Below are positions 7,788 to 14,021 of a DNA stretch of 14,021 bases, piece by piece. The translations under genes and the position numbers were made by a program. The notes beneath the pieces are model-generated. The model ran no database searches. It was not told the DNA's origin and was given only the letters and a program-made list of their open reading frames with translations. The DNA is from Stramenopiles sp. TOSAG23-2 (Eukaryota; Sar): positions 1-14,021 of the forward strand of contig LT649774.1 in the NCBI GenBank assembly GCA_900128395.1, given 5' to 3'. Position 1 is the stretch's first letter; each line of letters opens with the position of its first letter.

Positions 7788-7831
7788 AGGTACAGCAGAT
7801 TATGTGTGTGTGTGTTGTTTGTAGAGATTAC

Positions 7832-7862
7832 ATATATCATATATCAAACATATATGATATAT
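7832..7862. repeat. Perfect 13-bp AT hairpin in the EF-hand 3' flank
   Basis: ATATATCATATAT (7832-7844) and ATATATGATATAT (7850-7862) are exact reverse complements around a CAAAC loop. It starts 45 bases after the stop codon, so it probably lies in the 3' UTR. It may take part in 3'-end formation or mRNA stability; that is inference. Confidence 0.7.
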
Positions 7863-7875
7863 AAAAGATTTTAAT

Positions 7876-7879
<4 letters not shown>

Positions 7880-7909
<30 letters not shown>
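7880..7909 (+). repeat. (GA)n microsatellite
   Basis: About fifteen uninterrupted GA units. Shorter GA runs also occur at 2139-2151, in the EF-hand leader (about 7205-7255) and at about 10867-10873, so GA-rich tracts are a recurring feature of the spacers. Confidence 0.9.
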
Positions 7910-7910
<1 letters not shown>

Positions 7911-8176
7911 GTACATAGAGTATGGATTATTAATTTTACGACGCGAAATATTTAAAAAAAAGAATATAAATATCTTAAAACCAATTTACTATCTCACACA
8001 GTGTCACACAATATGTGTCAATAATGTTACTAAAAAAATATTTTTTATACGACGTATTTTATTAAATATTTTTAAAAAAAATGCTTTTTTTCTCTCTCTG
8101 ACACACACAACTCCAACATAAAAACCTTTCCTTTTGTCCGCGCCCCGTGTATTCCATTTTTATATATATATAAGTT

Positions 8177-10177
8177 TTAAGATAATGTAGCAGCAAGTGT
8201 TGTTACGTGTGAACCGATTGCTCTGACAGCTTGTATTACTAACAATCTTGTACGTGCCTGTTTCAACCAATCTGCTGCATATGCACCATCTTTCTCATCC
8301 ATAGTTTCCACTTCTTTCACACTATTCGCTAAATCATTTTTAGATAAATAATACGAAGCACGTGCTAATTTATGCTCAGTCGTATTTCCTTCAAAAATGG
8401 CTTCGTTTTGCACTTCTTCCTGTATTGCATTTGCAACACTACTGATTGCTTGTCCAAAGATTCCTGCATTTGCCGGTTCAAAGGAAGATTTACGACATTG
8501 ATCTTTGACAGCATCGAATCTACTTTGTAATTCTGTCATAGAGGCTATACCTTTAAATGCAGATTTTGGAATGGAAGACAATGCAGCTTCTATTACAGGA
8601 TCGTCCCCAGCTGCTACTTGTAAAGATGCAGCGGCATCGCTTATAGTATTGCTACCACCTTGCAATGTTTCATGAAATGATAATAATGCCGTACAAACTA
8701 AATGAATTTGATGGCTTTTTTGTAAATATTCTTTATTAAAATGGAATACTTTGTCTAACATTTGTAAACGTGAATTGATTTCCTCTACTTCCTCCATTCG
8801 TTCGTTTTGAACTTGCAAGGAATGCTCCAATGCTTCTTGTAATTTTCGTTTAAATTCAACAGTTAATTTTGCTTCAATTTCCTCACGTGCCTCTGCAATT
8901 TTTGCATTTTTTTCATCGTCGTACTTATCAACAAGTGATTCAGATACATATTGTATTTTTTTCGTATAATCATCAATGGTTTGATCTAATCGTTCGGAAA
9001 ATTTTTCTCTTAATTGTATTTCTTGATCGAGTAATTTTGCTTGCACCAGTTCATCGTATTTCGCCGCTTGCTTTTTCAATGATTCCACGATTTTTTCAGA
9101 TGTACGAGATTCAGTAGCATTTAATACAGCAACTAATTTGGTCGCTTCCCTTTTATTTTGCTCTTGTACTTGCATCACTAATTGAACGACACGTCTTCGT
9201 AATGTTTCCATATCACCAGTGCTTAAATCTTCAGCTAATATATTTTCAAGATCTTTTCGTAATATTTCATGGCTATCCTGTACATCTTTCACTGCTGCTT
9301 CTCTCACTGCACTTTGTACTTGATATGCTTCTTCCTCAACATTTTTAATATCTCTTTTAATTTTTTCAATTTCTTCTTCACTAGGCCTTACTTTACGTAC
9401 TTCCTCACGTTTCATTTCAGCATCTTCTTTTAATTCTTCAATCTTCGCTTCCGTTTCCACTGCTTTAATTACCTCGGCTGTAATTTTCTCACTAACAATT
9501 TCATCTTCGGTCTTCTTTGCATCTGTACCTGTATCATCTGTCTTTGCACCATTATTATTATTATTATTGTTGTTTTCTTCTTCCGTCGTACTACTACTAC
9601 TATTGTCCCCCTGTACAGTTTCCGCGACAGTATCTTTTGAACTGGTTTCATCACTACCTTTTTCCTCTTCTGTAGCAGTTCCCGTTGTTGTAGCTGTTGA
9701 ATCCACTGTTGCAGATGATGATTCTGCTTTTGTCTTTTCTTTTTCTGCAAATATTTCAACATTTGTCAATGTTGATTTGCCATTATTATTATTACTACTA
9801 CTACTACTACTGTTATTATTGTTATTATTACCTTTTTTATCTGCCATTGGTATATATGGTTCAACTAATTTAATAATGGATGGTGCTTTCTTACGTGCTG
9901 TTGTACAAAATTCTGGATCTTTATATAATTTAATTGCTCCATAGCCTAATGGTACACTGACAGCTAATAATAATAATGGTGCAGCACTACTACCACCACT
10001 TTGTTCTCTTTTCGCTTTCGATGCAGCAGCTTGATCAATTACTTCTGGTTTTTTTTTACCACCACCACCACCACTACTACTACTTTTTTTATTAGAAAAT
10101 AACCTTTTTTTATTTTGTTGATTATATATTTTTTTTCTTACCATAGGCGAAGATGCCAATTTACTAAATCGCCACAT
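8177..10177 (-). CDS. MIC60: MIC60/mitofilin, MICOS complex inner-membrane protein
   Basis: A 666-residue protein with the full mitofilin architecture. Residues 1-30 are basic with Arg/Lys/Ser and no acidic residues, as in a mitochondrial presequence. A single membrane helix at about 66-85 (APLLLLAVSVPLGYGAIKLY) is followed by a low-complexity linker (115-225) with Asn, Ser and Thr runs. A long Glu/Lys-rich coiled coil spans about 226-485. The C-terminal mitofilin domain (about 486-666) has recognisable conserved text: ALLSFHETLQGG, then IEAALSSIPKSAF and DWLKQARTRLLVIQAVRAI. In this family the protein is anchored in the inner membrane, faces the intermembrane space, and shapes crista junctions within MICOS. 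The start is the first ATG (10177-10175). Unusual only in the long Asn/Ser linker, encoded by visible trinucleotide runs. The symbol follows the family; function by homology. Confidence 0.9.
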   Translation of the reverse strand: MWRFSKLASSPMVRKKIYNQQNKKRLFSNKKSSSSGGGGGKKKPEVIDQAAASKAKREQSGGSSAAPLLLLAVSVPLGYGAIKLYKDPEFCTTARKKAPSIIKLVEPYIPMADKKGNNNNNNSSSSSSNNNNGKSTLTNVEIFAEKEKTKAESSSATVDSTATTTGTATEEEKGSDETSSKDTVAETVQGDNSSSSTTEEENNNNNNNNGAKTDDTGTDAKKTEDEIVSEKITAEVIKAVETEAKIEELKEDAEMKREEVRKVRPSEEEIEKIKRDIKNVEEEAYQVQSAVREAAVKDVQDSHEILRKDLENILAEDLSTGDMETLRRRVVQLVMQVQEQNKREATKLVAVLNATESRTSEKIVESLKKQAAKYDELVQAKLLDQEIQLREKFSERLDQTIDDYTKKIQYVSESLVDKYDDEKNAKIAEAREEIEAKLTVEFKRKLQEALEHSLQVQNERMEEVEEINSRLQMLDKVFHFNKEYLQKSHQIHLVCTALLSFHETLQGGSNTISDAAASLQVAAGDDPVIEAALSSIPKSAFKGIASMTELQSRFDAVKDQCRKSSFEPANAGIFGQAISSVANAIQEEVQNEAIFEGNTTEHKLARASYYLSKNDLANSVKEVETMDEKDGAYAADWLKQARTRLLVIQAVRAIGSHVTTLAATLS

Positions 10178-10436
10178 GTTTAACCCTACAAATAATTGAT
10201 GAATCTATTGGTAAATATAATTATACAATATAATATAATATATATGTATGTTTTGAAAGATTGTTCCTTTGTCCTGATGTGCAATCAATCGATCGATCTC
10301 CTATAGCTTCAGTAATATATGTATCTTTGTATTGATTTATTCATTATTTTTTTGTTGTTTTTTTTTTGTTTTTTTGGATGAGAAAAAATAGAAACTTTCT
10401 CGGTAGTCGGTGCTATGTACCTACTAATTGAAGTAA

Positions 10437-10453
10437 GGGATTTCTAAAATCCC
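10437..10453. repeat. 7-bp hairpin GGGATTT-CTA-AAATCCC
   Basis: A perfect inverted repeat with a 3-base loop in a short GC-richer patch (10395-10500), about 260 bases upstream of the MIC60 start. A role is not evident; it could be a regulatory site or chance. Confidence 0.4.
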
Positions 10454-10507
10454 AGCTGCTGTCCATGGTGTGTCGATGTGTCCTCCTATCCTTTTGCAAT
10501 GACGGAT

Positions 10508-10772
10508 GATTAAGGGTAATAAGTATAAATTTAGTATACCAATATAATGTTATATTTTGGAAATATCAGGATTAAGGATTAAGATTAAGGGTAATAAGTA
10601 TAGATTTAGTTTACCAATTTATGTATATTTATTTAGGCAGAAGGCAGATTGGAAATATCAGAGGTGATTAAGGATATTTAGGATTAAGGATTAAGGGTAA
10701 TAAGTATAGATTTAGTATACCTATCGATATACTAAGTATGTATATTTATATAGGAAAATATTGGAAATATCC
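10508..10772 (+). repeat. Triplicated 63-84-bp spacer repeat
   Basis: Three units begin with GATTAAGGGTAATAAGTATA at 10508, 10583 and 10689, continue with a form of TTTAGTATACC (TTTAGTTTACC in the second), and end near TTGGAAATATC (10558, 10650 and 10761). Short GGATTAAGGATTAAG linkers join them. Unit lengths differ because the AT-rich middle varies. The third unit holds the inverted repeat TAGTATA (10713-10719) and TATACTA (10728-10734). The TAGTATAC core links this array to the repeats at 6765-6921. Confidence 0.75.
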
Positions 10773-11014
10773 ATAAAATCCAAAAATGGCCAATCTAAAA
10801 TCACTCCAATGTTAAAAAATAGAAAAAACTATATATAAAACAAATTAATAAAATAATAGAAATTGTAGAGAGAGATAAATGATGAATAGAGATATAGGTT
10901 CATATATATATATATATATACGTTAAATACATATTTAATACCCCTGTTTGAGAAGTGGAGAAGAGATACGTATATAGAAAAATATAATAAGAAAAGTGTC
11001 TCTATCCAATCATC

Positions 11015-12001
11015 ATGTCGGCCTTTTTACAAAATAATAATGATGGTAATAATAATGAGTTACAATATAATAATATTTATCGTGTAGCAATAATTGGTGA
11101 TCAAAAAACAGGGAAAACGGAAATATTAAAATGGTTCTTTGAAGGTAGAAAAAACCATGGTAATATAGAATATGAAGAAGTATTGGTTGGGGAATTTACA
11201 CGTGAAGTGGATTATGTACGAATCCCAGGATCATTACATCGTTTCCAATCATCTTTTGAAACTGAAAAGTTTAAAGATTATCGTAAAAATAAATTTAAAG
11301 CAAGGCATGAACGAAAAGCAATATTACAACGAAAAAAATTTAATAAACGTTATCGTGCAACTGTATCACCTTTATTTTATGATGTTATTGTTGGTGGGGA
11401 CGATGATCAAGATAATAGTAATAATAATGATAATGGGTCATCTGGAAATGTAAAAAATAAAACAGCTGTTCAAGTTTGGGATACATCTGGTAAATCATCT
11501 TTTAGTCGCTTAGGTTTAATCTTTGAAGAATTTCGACTTGTGGATTTATTTTTATTAACATTTAGTATTGATGATCGAGCCACGTTTGATAATGTAAAAA
11601 AATGGAAAAATGATGTTATAAATCAATTAGAACATATGGGAAATCATCGTAAGATACCACTTATATTAATTGGTACAAAATTAGATAAAGAGGAAAATAG
11701 ACAAGTGACACAAGATCGTGTATATGATTATTGTCGACGAAAAGCACCACATGGTGGTAATATACCATATTTTGAAGTTTCCTCACGTATACCTGCGGAA
11801 GGTTCCTCAATTAATGAAATTTTTGATGAAGCTGTTAAATTAATTGAAATCAATCGTAGCATAGCAGAAATATCAATGGATGATACTGGTAAGCATAAAC
11901 CAATATCACAAAAACAATTGCGTTTAATACATACAAATTATGCATTAAAAAATGGTAAAGACGATATGAATCGAAGTTGTAAAGCATGTAGTGTAATGTA
12001 A
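11015..12001 (+). CDS. Atypical Ras/Rab-like small GTPase with insertions and CaaX box
   Basis: A 328-residue G protein, well above the usual 180-220. G1 is GDQKTGKT (28-35). Switch I appears as RYRATVSPLFYD (112-123), similar to the Rab-type YRATIG motif, making Thr116 the likely magnesium-binding Thr. G3 is DTSGK (156-160), G4 TKLD (221-224, the Rho-like variant of NKxD), and G5 SSR (256-258). The C-terminus is CSVM, a CaaX box expected to be prenylated, with an extra Cys322 nearby. Between G1 and switch I lies a basic, Lys/Arg-rich insertion (about 43-106), and an acidic, Asn-rich loop (129-148) sits between strands 2 and 3. The catalytic Gln61 position is Lys160, which in Ras-type proteins would weaken GTP hydrolysis. 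It is probably a membrane-tethered signalling GTPase; Ras, Rab or Rho placement is open. Start: the first ATG after the leader. Confidence 0.85.
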   Translation: MSAFLQNNNDGNNNELQYNNIYRVAIIGDQKTGKTEILKWFFEGRKNHGNIEYEEVLVGEFTREVDYVRIPGSLHRFQSSFETEKFKDYRKNKFKARHERKAILQRKKFNKRYRATVSPLFYDVIVGGDDDQDNSNNNDNGSSGNVKNKTAVQVWDTSGKSSFSRLGLIFEEFRLVDLFLLTFSIDDRATFDNVKKWKNDVINQLEHMGNHRKIPLILIGTKLDKEENRQVTQDRVYDYCRRKAPHGGNIPYFEVSSRIPAEGSSINEIFDEAVKLIEINRSIAEISMDDTGKHKPISQKQLRLIHTNYALKNGKDDMNRSCKACSVM

Positions 12002-12743
12002 AATATATATGTGTGATATCATATTTGTCATAGTTGTCTTATGTAATATCACAAATACTTCTAATTAATACCACAATGTACCAGGTACTTGGTAAAATGT
12101 AAATAATATAGATAAAATTCATCATAGGGTAATGAAAAGCTAAAGTATACCAAATACTTCATTTTAGTATTAAAGATAGATAAATTCATTATCTCACAAC
12201 TACACAACAGCCTTTTTATTTTTGAACCAACAACGCACATGCCAGCCATCAGCATGCACCACCAATCCAAATAAAAAACACTGTGTTATTTAGTAGTGTT
12301 AATTAATACTATATTAATAAGAACACTTACATCACTGTTACATGTATAACTATTAATAAGAAGAACACCACAACAAGATGATTGCTATTAATAAATATCA
12401 TAATAAACAACAACACTAACCAGGCTAACTTCCATACAATAAACAACAGCCTTTTTGAATCTAAACCAAGATAATAATACTATAAAGAAGTTATATATAT
12501 TCTTTACTATAGTAGGATAACATATTATTCTTGCGATTGAGTATTGAGCATATTACTTAACACGAGAAGTGTAAAATTATTATAACTTAGATTTTAACCA
12601 TCAATAATATATTAATATAATATATGTTTGTAACTTGCGAGATATATATTTGAGAAGACAAACACTATTGATTAAATTGAGGAAGTATAACAGCAGCAAA
12701 AGTAAGAATAACAACAAAAACACTATACTATATACGTACGAGT
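12002..12743. promoter_or_regulatory. Spacer and presumed promoter of the SAM-TIR-TPR gene
   Basis: A 742-bp stretch between same-strand genes. Just after the GTPase stop is an 8-bp inverted repeat, TGTGATAT (12012-12019) and ATATCACA (12046-12053). Then come an imperfect duplication (12079-12127 and 12149-12195), the 14-bp direct repeat ACAACAGCCTTTTT (12204-12217 and 12443-12456), and three copies of a TATTAATAA motif (12312, 12351 and 12386). The last 60 bases before the next ATG are A-rich, with ACAACAA-type sequence. No gene is seen. Confidence 0.55.
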
Positions 12744-14021
12744 ATGGCAAGTTTAACTACGGATAATAATATCCCTGATGTAGTTCGAAACTATTTGAAG
12801 GAAAATGTTACATCAAAGGATGCAATACTGGATATATTGTGTGAAAAATTAGATGCTATAGGTGTTGAATGCATTGATGATTTTAAAGATTTGGATGAGG
12901 GTGATATTGATGGACTTGATTTAAAAAAGTTACATAAGAAAAAAATGATGAAATTGGTTGCAGGAGAAATTAACAACAACAACAATAACCAAACGACGAC
13001 AACAACCACAAGGACAGCATCGACAACTGTCAAATGGGATTATTTCATATCACATGCACAAAAAGATGGTGGTATATTTGCGGAAGGTATATATTCAGCA
13101 ATGAAATATGAACAAAATAAAACATGTTGGCTAGATGTTAAAATGAAAGAACGTGATGAAGCAGCAATGGAACATGGTATTATCAATTCAAATATTTTCC
13201 TAATGATTGTTAGTGAAACGTATTTTACCAGACTTTTTTGTATCAAAGAAATTGAATGGGCAGTAAAATATAAAAAACCAATTGTAATTGTAATTGATGT
13301 CAATTTAAAAAACAAAATTGGTGAATTATTACAATTATGTCCAGATCATTTACGTAACATTGGATCAATTAATTTTATTGATTTAAATCGTGGTGATAAT
13401 GATTATTGGAATTTAGGGATGAAAAAGATTGTATTTGCAAAACCCAAAGTATTGGAAACCATGGATCAGAAAATTGGTAGTACATTAAAAGAAATGGAGA
13501 AACAATATCGTTTACCTGGTGATAAATTGTTTGAATCAAGTGATTATCGTGATGCACTTAAATGTTATTTAAAATGGAAAGATGAATTAATATCATTTTA
13601 TAATAATACGAAAAATGAAAGTAGTATTGAATTGATGGAGTGTATGGTAAAATTAGGTGAAACATATGAACAAGCAGGTGAATATGATTTATCGATGAAA
13701 TGTTTAAATACAATATTACCAACACAAATAAAAGAATTAGGAATGGATAATGTTGATGTTGCAAAGACATATGCATTGATAGGATGGTCATGTGTTAGGA
13801 TGTCTAAATATGATCTAGCAATGGAATATTTAAAGAAAAGTTTAAACATACGTTTGAAAGTATTGGATGAAGGTCATGTAGATGTTGGTGAATCGTATCA
13901 TAGAATTGGGTGTGTTTATTATTATAAGGCTGAATATGATAAAGCATTAGAATATTATAATAAAGGATTAGATATTCGTATAAATAAATTAGGTAAAGAT
14001 CATACTGATGTTGCAGGATCA
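12744..14021 (+). CDS. SAM-TIR-TPR protein, 3' end beyond the window
   Basis: The frame is open for 426 codons from ATG 12744 to the window edge. Residues about 11-76 look like a SAM domain (AIGVECIDDFKDLDEGDIDG, then LDLKKLHKKKMMKLV). A short Asn/Thr linker (77-95) leads into a TIR domain (97 to about 230): WDYFISHAQKD (98-108), WLDV (129-132), IFLMIVSETYF (151-161), and a CIKEIEWA-type helix (166-173). Glu143 in AAMEHGI lies where TIR NADases such as SARM1 carry the catalytic Glu. From about 258 come TPR units; those starting at Gly305, Gly347 and Gly389 recur exactly every 42 residues, as in kinesin-light-chain-type TPRs, with YDLAMEYLKKSLNI and YDKALEYYNKGLDI. Inference: the TPRs sense or scaffold, SAM oligomerises, and TIR signals or cleaves NAD+. 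It is not SARM1 (no ARM repeats seen, a single SAM). Domain calls for TIR and TPR are firm, SAM moderate. Confidence 0.88.
   Translation, partial: MASLTTDNNIPDVVRNYLKENVTSKDAILDILCEKLDAIGVECIDDFKDLDEGDIDGLDLKKLHKKKMMKLVAGEINNNNNNQTTTTTTRTASTTVKWDYFISHAQKDGGIFAEGIYSAMKYEQNKTCWLDVKMKERDEAAMEHGIINSNIFLMIVSETYFTRLFCIKEIEWAVKYKKPIVIVIDVNLKNKIGELLQLCPDHLRNIGSINFIDLNRGDNDYWNLGMKKIVFAKPKVLETMDQKIGSTLKEMEKQYRLPGDKLFESSDYRDALKCYLKWKDELISFYNNTKNESSIELMECMVKLGETYEQAGEYDLSMKCLNTILPTQIKELGMDNVDVAKTYALIGWSCVRMSKYDLAMEYLKKSLNIRLKVLDEGHVDVGESYHRIGCVYYYKAEYDKALEYYNKGLDIRINKLGKDHTDVAGS

Larger units (their letters stand above)
7788..8176. other. Convergent 3' spacer with hairpin and (GA)n run
   Basis: The spacer between the EF-hand and MIC60 stop codons contains a GT run near 7804-7814, a perfect 13-bp hairpin (7832-7862), a (GA)n microsatellite (7880-7909), and CACACA/TGTGT-rich sequence at about 7995-8020. 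The last 15 bases before the MIC60 stop are (AT)n. No gene is seen. Confidence 0.7.
10178..11014. promoter_or_regulatory. Divergent promoter region between MIC60 and the GTPase gene
   Basis: An 837-bp spacer between outward-facing genes. Near MIC60 it has AT-rich leader sequence, ATCGATCGAT at about 10288-10297, and a T-rich tract (10347-10377). A perfect 7-bp hairpin, GGGATTT-CTA-AAATCCC, lies at 10437-10453, and a triplicated repeat at 10508-10772. An (AT)n run (about 10903-10920) and GA-rich sequence precede the GTPase start. No gene is seen. Confidence 0.55.

Noticed and set aside
9567-9944. Plus-strand frame rich in Leu and Ser opposite the MIC60 linker
   Set aside because: Its poly-Leu and poly-Ser runs are the antisense reading of the Asn/Ser triplet repeats.
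12791-13849. Several minus-strand frames opposite the SAM-TIR-TPR gene
   Set aside because: The plus-strand frame is open throughout and gives clear TIR and TPR domains; the opposite frames have none.
1-14021. CRISPR arrays, insertion sequences, prokaryotic operons or ribosome binding sites
   Set aside because: The repeats found are irregular and AT-rich without uniform spacers, no transposase is encoded, and gene families and spacing are eukaryotic.

Overview
The window looks like nuclear DNA from an AT-rich, probably single-celled eukaryote. The genes are eukaryotic families: MIC60/mitofilin, a TMEM245-like membrane protein, a CaaX-tailed Ras-superfamily GTPase, an EF-hand light-chain-like protein and a SAM-TIR-TPR protein. 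Each is read as one uninterrupted frame, and Asn/Ser runs interrupt several proteins. Spacers are strongly AT-rich with (AT)n, (GA)n and T runs. I cannot name the lineage; an intron-poor protist fits best.

Layout, left to right: a phytanoyl-CoA dioxygenase-like enzyme (251-1567, +); a spacer with an unusually GC-richer, fold-prone island (about 1763-1945); a TMEM245/AI-2E-type membrane protein (2323-4416, +); convergent to it, a prolyl-4-hydroxylase-like oxygenase with a Tudor-like C-terminal barrel (4954-6255, -); a 1-kb divergent spacer with three copies of a palindromic repeat; a degenerate four-EF-hand protein (7293-7787, +); convergent to it, MIC60 (8177-10177, -); a divergent 0.84-kb spacer with a triplicated 63-84-bp repeat; an atypical Ras/Rab-like GTPase (11015-12001, +); and the first 426 codons of a SAM-TIR-TPR protein (12744 to the window end, +).

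The genes do not form an obvious pathway; this reads as a gene-dense eukaryotic chromosome segment. Two are Fe(II)/2-oxoglutarate oxygenases of different subfamilies, and one product (MIC60) is mitochondrial. Two start codons needed correction: the extended frames open with TTG, and the first real ATG gives shorter proteins for the PhyH-like enzyme (251) and the P4H-like enzyme (6255).

Most interesting points: the SAM-TIR-TPR protein, which keeps a candidate NADase glutamate and carries exact 42-residue kinesin-light-chain-type repeats; the oxygenase-Tudor-like fusion; the GTPase with a roughly 60-residue basic insertion before switch I and a changed Gln61 position; the structured GC island; and AT-rich inverted repeats just after several stop codons.
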